A DNA stretch of 64,000 bases from Prorocentrum cordatum (GCA_963575745.1 CAUYUJ010001306.1:38695-102694); one strand, 5' to 3'. Counted from the stretch's first letter, positions 1-10,062 are shown. Notes: generated from the letters alone by a model not told the origin. Numbers and translations are program-made.

Positions 1-115
1 AAAAAACGCCAAACCGAAAACACGCGTAACCGAAAAGCCGCCAGACCGAAAGCGCGCGTAACCGAAAAGCCGCCAGACGGAAAACGCGCGTAGCCGAACG
101 CCCTGGCCGTTCTGG
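1..115. repeat. 32-nt direct tandem repeat, about 3 copies
   Basis: The window opens inside a short tandem array of roughly 32-nt units, each containing AACCGAAAAGCCGCCAGAC followed by a GCGCG stretch. The last copy degenerates near position 95. The left edge is open, so the true extent is unknown. No gene is visible before position 524. Confidence 0.7.
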
Positions 116-523
116 CCGCCCTGGCCTTTGTTCGCGGACACCCCAGGCACCAGCTCATTCATGCTGTCGATCGCACCAGCGAGCTGGGGCTCGCTTGCCA
201 AAACCTCCTGGAGCGTCGGCGCCGCCATAGCTGCGCAAGCCTAGGACGAGGGTTGCTAGCGACGACTTTCACTTCTTGAGCAGGCCGGCGCGCGCGCCCT
301 GCGGCTTCTGCGTCAAGGGGCCGGAATGGGGTTCGCGTGCTGACATTCGCTTGCATCACATAGGCGAGCTGGCTCCTTTCCACTGCTCCGGCATGCATAT
401 GTCTGTACGTCTGGGCGCCGTCCGCGCTCGGCCAAACCCACGCCGCGACATCTTGAATCCCACCGAAGCGAAGTGACCGTCCGAGGCGAACACCTCGACC
501 GACGCCTCGGTGGGCGAGGCACG

Positions 524-1066
524 CTACCCCGCAGACGAACTGGCTGCCGCGCCGTGCTCATGCCCACTGGCGGTGAGTAGAGTAGGCGAGGCCTCCTCGA
601 CAGTAGCCCTCTCACGGAGGAGCTGTGCACGCGAGTCTTCGAGCCGCATGCGAGCATGCTCTACGTCCTTGACGATGGCTCTGTTCGATGCAGCGCCCTC
701 TACGGCCTCGAGCAGCTTGGTTCGGTCCTCAGCCTCGCCCAGCAGGCTGCGCACCCTGTCCTTTGCCACTGCCTCTGGGTCCTCTTGGTCGCTGCCTTCG
801 TCCATCCCCATCGCGTTCGGGCCATCATCATCCACCCCCAACCAGAACTGTGCGTTACCCGTCACCTCGACGAGACGCTCTTCCAGCTCACGCTCCAATC
901 CGCGCTCCTCCAGCAGCTCGACCATAACGCGCATTTCTTGCCGATGCTCGCGCAGCAGACGGCGCTTCTTCGCATAGCGAATGCAATCGCAACGGTACCC
1001 GAAGCAGCGGAAGCATTTCCCGCAGCGGCAAATGTGACAGTCCCGGCCGCAGCGGTCACACGCCAT
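524..1066 (-). CDS. Hypothetical Cys-rich protein with coiled coil
   Basis: The 180-residue frame starts at an ATG. Residues 3-30 are exceptionally cysteine-rich (CDRCGRDCHICRCGKCFRC, then CDC), which suggests a small metal-binding head. After it come a basic stretch and a long charged helix-rich region (about 31-75 and 100-160) that looks coiled-coil, then a low-complexity Ala/Ser tail. The CxxCGR-x-C-x-CG pattern resembles the repeated Cys clusters of the gene at 20279-22132, so the two may share a zinc-binding fold. No family was recognised. Zinc binding is inferred from cysteine spacing only. Confidence 0.55.
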   Translation of the reverse strand: MACDRCGRDCHICRCGKCFRCFGYRCDCIRYAKKRRLLREHRQEMRVMVELLEERGLERELEERLVEVTGNAQFWLGVDDDGPNAMGMDEGSDQEDPEAVAKDRVRSLLGEAEDRTKLLEAVEGAASNRAIVKDVEHARMRLEDSRAQLLRERATVEEASPTLLTASGHEHGAAASSSAG

Positions 1067-1263
1067 CGCGGGCGGCTCACGAACACAGTTTTGAGGGTGC
1101 TGAGTTTTTCAATACACAAACTAAGCTCTTGCGTCGTCATTACGACGCCAACCACCCGCCCCCCGAGCGCCGATTACAGAGCTGCGCACATCTGGCATAT
1201 TGCATGTTCGCTGCTCTACGGCTGGCCTTTTTGGCGCGTGCGCCACGCCGCACGCTCGAAGAC

Positions 1264-1380
1264 ACAAGCGAAATGCGGTACTGCAGATGGTTACCGCGTG
1301 TTCACACACAAGCGAAATGCGGTATTGCAAATGGTCACCGCGTGCTCACAGACACACAAGCGAAATTCGGTATTACAAAA
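1264..1380 (+). repeat. 44-48-nt tandem repeat, 3 copies, abutting the spliced leader
   Basis: Three copies of a unit beginning AAGCGAAATGCGGTA start at 1266, 1310 and 1358. The array ends directly against the spliced-leader sequence at 1382. The rest of 1067-1554 shows no convincing gene. Confidence 0.7.
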
Positions 1381-1381
1381 A

Positions 1382-1403
1382 GCCGTAGCCATTTTGGCTC
1401 AAG
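1382..1403 (+). other. Perfect dinoflagellate spliced-leader sequence
   Basis: All 22 positions match the conserved dinoflagellate spliced leader, including the core CCATTTTGGCTCAAG, with G at the variable first position. It is not followed by the GT donor expected in an SL RNA gene: the next bases are CCGTCC. A degenerate second copy (CCGTCC-TTTAGATCAAG) follows at 1404-1420. This arrangement is expected for a trans-spliced mRNA copied back into the genome, rather than for an SL RNA gene. No convincing plus-strand ORF follows, so the retroposed gene body is lost or unrecognisable. Confidence 0.9.
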
Positions 1404-1554
1404 CCGTCCTTTAGATCAAGCTGCAGGCATGCCCGTGCTTATTTTTGTCACGCGCTTGATTCCCTTTTCTGTCCTACATCGCCGGCGCATGTCACACATC
1501 CAGCCCTACTCACCGGAGATGTCTTCTGTGGGGCGAGTACCCCATCCTCAACCA

Positions 1555-1893
1555 TTACTGATGGGCGCGCTGCAAGGTCCAGGCGGTCAGCGCCTCGACC
1601 AAATGGCTAAAGCGCCCATCCCACGACGCCAGTTCTGCTACAAGAGACGGCGGGCATGAGGCTTCTTCGGGCCACCACGTGGAGAGCCAGCTCTCTGCAT
1701 CCTCTCCGGTTACCGTTTCCACGACATCCGCCGTGATGTCTCTCAGCTCCGGCGGCAATTTGGACCAGCTTTCTCGAATGGCGCGCGCACTGGGCGTGCT
1801 GTTGCGGGCCGCGCGCGATTGCCACAAGGTCCAAGAACACATCTCATCGACCTCAGCGGTGATGTCGGCCGGAAGTCGCAAGGCGAAAGCCAT
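1555..1893 (-). CDS. Hypothetical 112-residue protein
   Basis: An ATG-started frame encodes an acidic, tryptophan-rich, probably helical protein (WTLWQSRAA, ESWLSTWWPEE). It has no transmembrane segment or Cys cluster, and no family was recognised. It lies on the minus strand like most other genes here, between the SL sequence and the zinc-finger relic. Its amino-acid composition looks like a real protein, but independent support is lacking. Confidence 0.4.
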   Translation of the reverse strand: MAFALRLPADITAEVDEMCSWTLWQSRAARNSTPSARAIRESWSKLPPELRDITADVVETVTGEDAESWLSTWWPEEASCPPSLVAELASWDGRFSHLVEALTAWTLQRAHQ

Positions 1894-2103
1894 GCGAGCG
1901 CCTAGAGGAGCCTGGCTTGGGCGCGAAGAAACCCGCCCTTTTCTGGCTCGGGCGCGCAGGGAGACTCCAAGCGATGCCGCGGCTCACCGCAAAGCGCGTT
2001 ATTGCAAGGTAAAGCAACCTAATCTCGAACCAAAGCATTACAACGCATTTGTGCGTTGAGCCTTACATCATACTAAATGTTTGCTGTGAGCTGGGCTGAC
2101 TGG

Positions 2104-2512
2104 CTAGCATCGTTCGCAAAGCTTGTCCTGCGCTCGCCGGCTTTCCATGTATCGCTTACCGAGCGGAACATCTTGTTCGCTGGGGCTCTGTGTCCGAACA
2201 CAAGATGCGGCAAATTTTTGAAAATCGTAGCACTTGGGCTGCTGGTAGGAGGCCTTGGGGTACTCTGCGAGGATGTGGGCCATGAGCTCCTCCTCATCGA
2301 AGGGCAGGTCGCGCTGCTGGCGGTCGGTCACCCAGATCTGGACCGTCACAAAGTAATTCGGGTAGTCCGCATGCTTATCGCAGAAGCGCGAGCCCTCTGC
2401 ACGGTGTTTCGGGCAGGGCGCCCGTCTGATTCTGACAAGCGCCGCCCCTTCCCAGCGGGACTCCGCAGGCCCCGCGCTGCATGATGGCAGCTCGCTCGTC
2501 CTCAAGTTCCAT
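2104..2512 (-). pseudogene. Small zinc-binding protein, frameshifted
   Basis: Two overlapping frames make one plausible protein. The first begins at ATG 2512 (MELEDERAAIMQRGACG) and carries C-x8-C. The second continues with CPKHRAEGSRFCDKHADYP and runs to a C-terminal CERC. Together they give a Cys/His constellation (C..C..CxxxH..FCxxHA) typical of a small zinc-binding module. A one-base shift near 2430 separates the halves. It may be a sequencing indel or true decay. The gene follows the decayed cassette at 2502-3908. Confidence 0.5.
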
Positions 2513-2840
2513 GAGGGATGGCTCCCGCCGGTGTTCCACGTGTTGGCGCTGCAGAGTTTGCCATCGCAAAAGCCCTCACGGTCAGCGGTGCCCAGTGCGA
2601 GAAATTACCCTTGGCTTCATAGACCGCGACGGCCCCGGCGTGCCCAGCGGCCGCGGGGGCTCGGCAATGCTGGAGGCGCGCAATAACACTGCATCTTCCG
2701 CGGGCGCTGCCGTGGCGTTGCTCGTCGCGCTCCAGGGGTAGAGAGCGGTTGCAGTCGAACGAGAGTTTGAGCCAACTGGGTCTACGCATGTGTCTTCTGG
2801 TGGAGAGCGAAACGAATACGTCGGCCCAGTTCACGCTCAT
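2502..2840 (-). pseudogene. Decayed copy 1 of the MS-NW gene
   Basis: The frame starts MSVNWADVFV and matches MSANWSDVLV at the start of the gene at 18046-18933. Similarity fades after about 25 residues and the conserved C-terminal region of the other copy is absent. It lies third in a minus-strand cassette after the HNH gene (3444-3908) and the MTEA gene (2893-3391). That order and spacing are repeated at 18046-19816. Confidence 0.55.
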
Positions 2841-2892
2841 CTCCGAAGGAGGGCTTTACGATCAAGAGAAAGGTGCCAGACATAGCGCCGCG

Positions 2893-3391
2893 TTAGTGAG
2901 CGGCCAGCGCCTTGGGCTCGCTTCTTCGAATTATCAAGTTCAGACACATCTCTCGCGAGCGCCTTTCGAAATCAGCCGACAATTCTAGAACAACACCAGG
3001 CCCAGCAGCAGCGCCCACGCAGTGGGCAACATGGAGCGGTGGCTCCATTGTGTTCTGCAATCTGGGGCGACTCGTTCGCACGTGGCGCTGCGCTTCCTGC
3101 AGCAGCCGGCGTGGATACAGCGGCGCGATAGTCGTCGACCGACAACGGCTGCAGCCAACCAGCCCCCCACTTGCCGAGAGGCAAGTGCCGCCAGGAGTTA
3201 AGTGCGCAATAGACTTTACATCTGGCGCGCCGTCCGGCTTTCCGCCCTGGCGAAGTAGAGCGCGGCACGCTGTCGTCACGCACCTAAGTGTGCTCTTTGC
3301 ACCCAGAGCCCCATCGGCGCAGCCGAGCTTCGACCTCGCCCGTCGCCTCTGCTAGGCGTGCAGCAAAATGTTTGAAGGGCGCCTCCGTCAT
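2893..3391 (-). pseudogene. Decayed copy 1 of the MTEA gene
   Basis: From ATG 3391 the frame reads MTEAPFKHFAARLAEATGEV, parallel to MTEATYNHFAAHLGQATGEV at 19461. After about 36 residues it meets a TAG stop where the second copy reads on. Further homology (WLQPLSVDDYRAAVST versus WLQPLSADEYRAAVST) continues in other frames, so several indels have accumulated. The function of the family is unknown. Confidence 0.65.
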
Positions 3392-3443
3392 CGACTCGCC
3401 CTTTTATCAGCTGTTGAACATCTTGGTCGTACGACAAGTCGCC

Positions 3444-3908
3444 CTATCTGCTCGCGGCTTCACGGGAAGATTTGAGTTGGTGACAGGCACGGTGGACCGG
3501 CTGTAAGTTTTCGAGGGAGTTCAAGCGCTCCGCCTCTGCAGCATTTCTCGCTTGGCTGAGCGGAATGCGGTGATCAGTCTCCCATGTTTCATCGAGGGGG
3601 AGATGGCACAATGCGCACCGGAAGTTATGTCTCACGGCAACGCGCTTCTGCATGAGCGGCGTCACTCTTCTGCGAATGCTGGATGTCCTCAGGGTGCGAC
3701 GCTGCGGCGCGAACGCAGAAGTGCCGCCTCGAAGCGTGCCCTCGGCACCTCCAGAAAGGGCAGGCTCATTTTCCACGCGCTCAGCGCGACTCAGCATGCA
3801 GATTGAAGAGTCGAAGGCTTGCAGCGCCGACCTGTGCAGACCTGAATCGGGCGCCAGGAAGGAGCAACAGAAGGCGACGGCAAGGAGGAGAACCAGCCAC
3901 CACAGCAT
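3444..3908 (-). CDS. HNH endonuclease, complete copy
   Basis: The 154-residue protein ends in a clear HNH nuclease fold. It has a CALC zinc knuckle, the catalytic segment ETDHRIPLS, then NLQPVHRACHQLKS supplying the N and final H positions. Family members cut DNA nonspecifically or at sites and are common in mobile elements. Residues 1-20 (MLWWLVLLLAVAFCCSFLA) are strongly hydrophobic and look like a signal peptide or membrane anchor, which is odd for a DNA nuclease. The true start may instead lie elsewhere. A second copy at 19514-19816 has lost the catalytic segment. It heads a cassette with the MTEA and MS-NW genes. Confidence 0.75.
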   Translation of the reverse strand: MLWWLVLLLAVAFCCSFLAPDSGLHRSALQAFDSSICMLSRAERVENEPALSGGAEGTLRGGTSAFAPQRRTLRTSSIRRRVTPLMQKRVAVRHNFRCALCHLPLDETWETDHRIPLSQARNAAEAERLNSLENLQPVHRACHQLKSSREAASR

Positions 3909-4500
3909 TTATTTCTTCGGGCGACGTGGGCGACTCCTTCTCGCGTGGCCCAGCGTAGGACTCCGCTTTGCTGTGCGCCGCCTTTCCTCACCATGGCATC
4001 ACGCATTTTCTTCTCCACTGCGTTCAGTGCGCGTCTCTCTTGAAGAAAAGTGACCAACGCCGCGCTGCAGCATGGTTGCTTCCACGACGTACGCCGCTGG
4101 CGGCCGGCGCGCGTCACAGACACCAGCGCAGACTGTCAAGCAATGCGCCTGGCGCGGAGTGGGCGTTGGCGTCAAGCAAGCCCGTGGCTTTGGAGGGTTG
4201 GCGTGCCCACGCGCGCTGCATGCGATCTGCCTGCGCGAGTGGCAGCAAGGCGTCGCGACGCCAGGCCAGCGCGCGCTCCCGGACACATGGAGAGGCGCCA
4301 GATACGCCAAGCTCTGCGGCAGCTGGCGCTCCCCGAGTACGGCAGCTCCTTCGGCGGCCGCTGTGAGGCGTGCGCCGCGGTGCGCTCGCGTGCTTCTGGC
4401 GGCGAACTCACGTATTGAAACAGTGTTCGCAGATACGCCATCTATGGCTGACGAGGCATTCTCGGCGTATATTTCGAACGCTTTGCTATGTCTTTCGCGT

Positions 4501-5558
4501 CTAGTCGCGCGCGCCTGGCTGACTCAGGCGGCTGAAGCGGTCGACCCTCGCGGCGTCCTCTGTCTCGGCGCTCTGCGCGGCTGCCAGGGCGATGACGCGC
4601 ACGCTGGCGTGGTGGCTCCCCTGCCGCGCGACCCGGCCCACCGCCTGTACGAACTGCGTGTCCGTCAGCATCGGCAAAAGAAGAACGACAGTGCTAGCCT
4701 CGCTCAAGTTGAGGGCAGGAATGTCTGGGTCTGGTAATAGGCCCCTGAAGCCCCCGTAAAATCGCCAAGTTGATTCTCAGCTTGGCCATCTCCTTGCGCA
4801 CGTCGTTAAGCATGCTCTTCAGCGGCGACACCACGAGGACACGCTCCATCTCGCCCAGCCCGTGGATCATCCGCGCAAGTTGCCGCGGCCTCCTCCGCTG
4901 GCAGCTCCTGGCGTAGGTTCCGCCCGCTGCGCCATACGGGTCCACGGGCCTGCGGCAGAAAACCGTTGCACGCAAATGCCCGCAAAGCGCGACGTAGTAA
5001 TCGTCGTTCGTGTAAAAGAAAAATGCCCAGAGAGGCAGCGGCGCCCAAGCGGCGCAGCACGCCCGCTGCCAAGGCATAGGCGCTGAGGAGCCGTGCCCGA
5101 CTCGCCCAGACGCTCTCCAGGCGGCGTTGGGTCTGGTCGGGCAGCTCGCGCCCCAGCCTTGCCTCGATCTCGGTTCGATGGTCGCGCTAGCGCAGCGGAA
5201 CCCAGCTTGATCAGCACGCCCGCGGCGAAGGCGTAGGCGCCGACGAGCCGTGTCCGACTTGCCCAGACCCCCGCGAGGCTGCCCTGTCGTAGGACTCGGG
5301 CAGCTCGCGCTCAGCCACAAGCTGGTAGATGCGCCCTGTCACGCTCGGCCCCAGCTTCTCCTCGATCTCGGCGCGGTGGTCGCGCTGGCGCACCGCTCGC
5401 GTCAAGACGTGGACATATCCCGCCACGCCCTTTGCTTGTATCCCTCGTCGTCGCCCCCCGTGGCGGGGAAGACCATCGCGCGGATGATGGTTTCGGGTCT
5501 GCCGATCCCCAGGGCCACGGTGTAGGCCGAGCGCTTCTGGCTTGAGCATCGCCAACAA
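4501..5558 (-). pseudogene. Scrambled SF2 (SNF2/RecQ-like) helicase relic
   Basis: Fragments in different minus-strand frames recall an SF2 helicase. VLVVSPLKSML (near 4830) resembles motif Ia. ALNLSEASTVVLLLP followed by FVQAVGRVARQG (4590-4720) resembles motifs V and VI of SNF2-like enzymes. Motifs II-IV are missing, because motif Ia is followed within about 40 codons by motif V. Upstream (5280-5420) the frame LTRAVRQRDHRAEIEEKLG continues to LVAERE, matching an inserted segment of the methyltransferase at 28663-30412. A shorter degenerate repeat of the same segment lies at 5046-5175. Confidence 0.5.
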
Positions 5559-5559
5559 T

Positions 5560-6145
5560 ATCGCTTGTCGTGATTTTGGTCCGTCAGATGTGGCTTTGTC
5601 CGCGTACGCCTGCCTATCTACGCTTGCCTCTCATCAGCACTTGCCCTCCTGTCGTTTCTTGCTTTTCCATCGCCAATCCGCGCTTCTGCCAGCCAGCTGT
5701 TCAGGCTCAGTGTAGGCCAGGCGGGCCCTTCACTAATAACGATTTCTTCACTCGATGAAAAAGCGGGGGCTAGTGAAACCACGTTACCAAGGAGCCCAGC
5801 TCAAGGGCCCGATTCTCTCATAACGAATGAGGGCATTAGGTCATGGGCGCAAGAGGGCAAGGTTGGATTGCTATCCCTCCGGCCATTGGTGCGGCCCTAT
5901 GTGCTGCTCGCAATGCACGCTCTGAGCTGCGATCGCGGGGGTGCTGCTAATGCATCCGCGGGCGCTACGTTTTCTGATGCGCCGGGGTACGGTATGTATC
6001 TGAGCGCGCGAATAACACTCGCCGCTCACTGCATTGAACATCCACACGGATGAAAACGGGAAGCCAGCCCGGGGAGGCAAGGGGGCGAGGTCTCACAGAC
6101 ATGTGCTTGGCGCTCAGAAGAAATTTCGAGCCCATTCCCTTGCTA
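5560..6145. other. No gene seen
   Basis: Only short, unconvincing frames occur here. No repeat array or family motif was recognised. Confidence 0.5.
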
Positions 6146-7309
6146 TCATTCCCCACTCACGCTTCGAAGAGGACGCGAGCAGTTCCCCCAGAGACTTGAA
6201 TTTGCGACTGTAAGATTTACAAAGGTTGCATCGGGCGCATCTCGACACTGTCGGGGCCAAGGCGGGTCGTTTTGATAGCGAAAACACTCCGTGACCCACG
6301 TGGTCTGCAAGTCCAGGCATTCCTCATTGAAACAACCTTCATACGGTTCCTTCTCGCCACCTAAATGTTTTCGAATCTCCGTCTGGTCCGCGTCCCCAAG
6401 CTCGCTGATTTCACAAGCTGATCTGGGGTCGATTGCTCGTAGAGCGGCGGCGCACCTCTTGACGAACTCGCTTCTTCTCCCATGCTCGCCAGACGGACTG
6501 GGGAAGGAGCCGTCGTTGGCTAACTGCGCGGCGACACGCACCACGTCCGGCATGCGTGGGTTTCGGTACTCGTCCTTGACCCTGTTCTGCAGCAAAAGTT
6601 GCCGCCTTGGCTCACGATGACAGCGGACGTAGCCAACTTGCGCAGGGCGCTCTCCTGCATCTGCCAAGATGATGGTAGCCTCCTTCTTGGCCCGGTATTC
6701 CCAAGCGCCTGCCAGGTCGAGGAGATCCGGCCCTGCCTCTGGCGGGCTTGTCGCCGGCGCGTTGGTCAGCATTAGCCGCGGCGGCACTGTATCTTCCCCC
6801 TCGTCGCTGCTGCTATCCTCGGCCAGGAACTCGGCCAGTGTCTTTGCTCGCTTGGGGGCCGAGTCAAGCTGCTCGTCGTCATACCTACTCTTGCGCTTCG
6901 CGCCCTTAGGGCGCACAGAAGCCAGAGTCCTCCATGCGCCGATGCGGTCGCGGTCAACCTCATCGAGCGGGCGCAGGGAGTCTGCAACGCTCTGCTGCTG
7001 CTCCCTGGGAAGAGGAGTGAGGGTTTTGCCCAGGGCGGATCGCATGTTGTTTACTTGCAGCTTGTCCTTGGCAGCAGCCAGCATCAGGGCGCCTTCGGTG
7101 TCGATGAAAAAAACCAGCCAACTCAACGGGCATGCCTTCCGCGCCATAAGCTGCGTAACCCCATCTCGAAATTCCTTTGCGCGCTGCTGCCATGCCGAGA
7201 TCTCATCGAATGGTGGACGACAGCGGAACAGGTCAGCAGCGAAACACACATGCTTGCCACGGGCAAGCTCTGCGAGGCTTACGGAGACCGGCTCGCGAAG
7301 GAAATCCAT
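6146..7309 (-). CDS. Hypothetical 387-residue protein
   Basis: A long intact ATG-started frame with natural composition. The N-terminal third (1-110) is mixed alpha/beta-like. Residues 120-175 are basic then strongly acidic (KRKSRYDDEQ, then AEDSSSDEGED), a likely disordered linker with an NLS-like KRAK. The C-terminal half contains CHREPRRQLLLQNRVKDEYR and scattered cysteines (CFNEECLDL, CFRYQ). No family was recognised. It is one of the few long frames in the window with no internal break. The start codon lies just 3' (on this strand) of an A/T homopolymer at 7315-7327. Confidence 0.6.
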   Translation of the reverse strand: MDFLREPVSVSLAELARGKHVCFAADLFRCRPPFDEISAWQQRAKEFRDGVTQLMARKACPLSWLVFFIDTEGALMLAAAKDKLQVNNMRSALGKTLTPLPREQQQSVADSLRPLDEVDRDRIGAWRTLASVRPKGAKRKSRYDDEQLDSAPKRAKTLAEFLAEDSSSDEGEDTVPPRLMLTNAPATSPPEAGPDLLDLAGAWEYRAKKEATIILADAGERPAQVGYVRCHREPRRQLLLQNRVKDEYRNPRMPDVVRVAAQLANDGSFPSPSGEHGRRSEFVKRCAAALRAIDPRSACEISELGDADQTEIRKHLGGEKEPYEGCFNEECLDLQTTWVTECFRYQNDPPWPRQCRDAPDATFVNLTVANSSLWGNCSRPLRSVSGE

Positions 7310-7359
7310 GGCGAAAAAAAAAAAACTGAATGGGAAAACAAAGGCGCGGAAGGACGCTT

Positions 7360-8465
7360 GTGGTATTAGGGGCTACTGCAGCTTTTGCATACTGAACGCG
7401 ACCGCCGAGAGATAATAGTTTCTCTTCTGCGTTATCATTATTTCTCGGCGGCCCTGCGCCTCTAGGACGCTTCCGATCTCAGAGTGCACACTCAAATGGA
7501 AGAGGGCGGTAAGAAGCTTGTGGCACTAGCGGCTAACGCAGCTCTTGCATACTGAGCGGGACCACCGAGAAATAATAATTTCTCTTCCGCATTATTATTT
7601 CTCGGCGGCCTTGCGCCTCTAGGGCGTTTCCGATCCCAGAGTGCACGCTCCAATGGGCGGTGGCGGAAAGAAGCTTGCGGTAGTAGGAGCTACCGCAGCT
7701 CTTGCATACTGAGCGGGACCGTTGAGACATAATAATTTCTCTTCCGCATTATCATTTCTCGGTGGCCTTGCGCCTCTAGGACGCTTCCGACCCCAGGGCG
7801 AGCGCTCAAATGGGCGAGGGCGGAAAGAAGCTTGTGGCACTAGCGGCTAACGCAACTCTTGCATACTGAGCGGGACCGCCGAGATATAATAATTTCTCTT
7901 CCGCATTATTATTTTTTCGGCGGCCCTGCGCTTGTAGGGCGCTTCCGATCCCAGAGTGCACACTCCAATGGGCGAGGGCGGAGAGAAGCTTGTGGTATTA
8001 GGAGCTACCGCAACTCTTGCATACTGAGCGGGGCCGCCGAGAAATAATAACTTCTCTTCCGAATTATTATTTCTCGGCGGCCTTGTGCCTCTAGGGCGCT
8101 TCCGACCCCAAGGTGCGCACTCAAATCGGTTGGGGGCGGAAAGAAGCTTGCGGTATTAGGAACTACCGCAGCTCTTGCATACTGAGCGGGACCGCTGAGA
8201 CATAATAATTTCTCTTCCGCATTATTATTTTTCGGCGGCCTTGCGCATCTAGGACGCTTCCGACCCCAGGGCGAGCACTCAAATGGGCGAGGGCGGAAAG
8301 AAGCTTGCGGCACTAGCGGCTAACGCAGCTCTTGCATACTGAGCGGGACCGCCGATATATAATGATTTCTCTTCCTCATTATTATTTCTCGGCGGCCTTG
8401 CGCTTCTAAGGGGTTTCCGACCCCAGGGTCAACACTCAAATGGGGGAGGGCGCGGAAAGCATGTC
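7360..8465 (+). repeat. Seven tandem ~158-bp units, each with a ~50-bp hairpin
   Basis: Hairpins start at 7402, 7562, 7719, 7876, 8033, 8191 and 8349, a near-constant spacing of 157-160 bp. Each has a 5' arm CCGCCGAGAAATAATAAT, a loop TTCTCTTCCGC and a 3' arm ATTATTATTTCTCGGCGG. Between hairpins the unit carries AAGAAGCTTG and CTCTTGCATACTGAGCGG. Arms differ slightly among units, partly by changes that break pairing (CCACCGAG in unit 2) and partly by paired changes. Short ORFs within the array are by-products. Confidence 0.9.
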
Positions 8466-9810
8466 ACGTTTGCGACAGGTCATCAGGCCGCCACCCACAT
8501 GAGCGAAGGTCCAAAAGGTCGGACCACTTCGTACATCACGGGCGGCGGACAATTAAGAAAAGAGAATCATAGGGGCTAATAATTTTGTCTCAACCCATGT
8601 AAAGTCATAGGGGCCCCTTTAGAGTCATACTCTTGATTGTTTGTTTGGACTTGTTAGCTCTGAGGATGACCTATGTGAAACAGCACTTTCCTTTTAGCCC
8701 CATCAGCTGGTTGAAATATGTGTTCCACGTTGCCGCTTTCTTAATGATTCATTAATACGCGGCAACCACAAGTAGCGTCCGCTAAGTATAGGCCCGGAAT
8801 GCTGAACAATATTTGGGTTATTCGATATGTGGCGCCGCCCGTGTACTCTATATGGCCGGTTCCAGCCACTAGGTAACGATACATTGTTCGTAGGTGATTG
8901 CCCGCGCCCTAGGTTTAGAGGTCGCCCATTAACGCAGAGAGGCGCATGAGCTCGTCTAAAAATGTGGGGCCGACCTATTCAATTGAGCCGATTCCTATCA
9001 CAGAAGGCGTGGAGAAGCGTATTTTATGGCACTTTCATTGCATGGAGTAGTAAATGTCCAGTTTCTTGTTGGACCATCTCGGAACATAGCCGGCTTTCGC
9101 GAGGTGGGCTGCGAGCGCTTACTAGTGTCGCGCTCCTTACAGCGTTGCGCAACGAAAGCCGGTCCTATTGTGGCTCATAGAGGAAATTATTAATAGTTAA
9201 AAGCTCCAATAGGAAATTGCCATCAAAAATGCACCGCGACGCTTACTACTGCGCAACGCGTGTAAGGACCCAAACATTAGCTACGCATGCCATAAGGAAC
9301 CGACGCTCTGCCGATTAAGCGGCTCTTCTAATTAATCCGCACCTCGTGTCACTAAATGCATTGGGTTCTGGTTACTAAATGGTGCCAACGCGCACAACTC
9401 CTTATAAACTTGATGGCGTTCAGACCTTAGATAGGGGCTTCTTATGTAATCTTATAACTTTATCCGGAAGCTATCGCATTTAGTAACTAGAGGCGCGGGT
9501 TAGTAAGACCATGCGTCAATTAGTTCTCGGCCCAAGAGCCTTGCGAGGAGATCTCTTTTCTCGATTGCAGGCGCCTGGAGGTCACCTCTGGAAAGAAATG
9601 GTTCTAGAGGTGACGTGGGGGTGCTCCAGGTGCCAGCAGTCGAGGCGGGGACGCAAGTCCTGCAACCCTTTCCACGTGCCACGCAAGTCACGGAAGTAAG
9701 AGGCAGAAGAAGACGGTTGAACCGGGTGCGCAGGTTGCGCAAGAGCAGGAGGTAGCCGCCCGTGCCGAGGGAAAGACAGCGGTGCGCTTGAGTGAAAAAT
9801 TTCAAGCAAC
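8466..9810. other. Gene-free, non-repetitive stretch
   Basis: Base composition here is more balanced than in the surrounding GC-rich DNA and no frame longer than about 75 codons is credible. A 36-bp motif at 8594-8630 recurs at 12040-12075. Confidence 0.55.
8594..8630 (+). repeat. Direct repeat, left copy
   Basis: CCATGTAAAGTCATAGGGG is followed by a short variable stretch and AGAGTCATAC. The same arrangement occurs at 12040-12075 in the same orientation. The pair brackets about 3.4 kb containing minisatellites and the SL-tagged gene at 10520. Confidence 0.65.
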
Positions 9811-10062
9811 GCTGAGTTCTCGCGTGGACACCCGCGTTGCTGAGTTCTCGGGTGGACGCCCGCATTGGTGAATCATTGTGTGCATGTCCGCGTTGCTGGG
9901 TTCTGGGGTGGACGCCCGCATTGCTGAGTTCTCGGGTGGACGCCCGCGTTGCTGAGTTCTCGGGTGGACGCCCGTATTGGTGAATCATTGTGTAGATGTC
10001 CGAGTTGCTGGGTTCTGGGGTGGACGCCCGCATTGCTGAGTTCTCGGGTGGGCGCCGGCATT
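9811..10062 (+). repeat. 28-nt minisatellite, 9 units
   Basis: Units follow GCTGAGTTCTCGGGTGGACG plus CCCGCATT, without spacers. Units 3 and 7 are a divergent variant (GGTGAATCATTGTGTGCATG...), which gives a higher-order period of about four units. Long frames across it on both strands are repeat artefacts. Confidence 0.85.

Noticed and set aside
1382-1403. SL RNA gene
   Set aside because: No GT splice donor follows the leader and no Sm-like site was seen, so a retroposed leader is the better reading.
9811-10062. CRISPR-like array (28-nt repeat)
   Set aside because: Units are contiguous with no spacers, and the host is a eukaryote.
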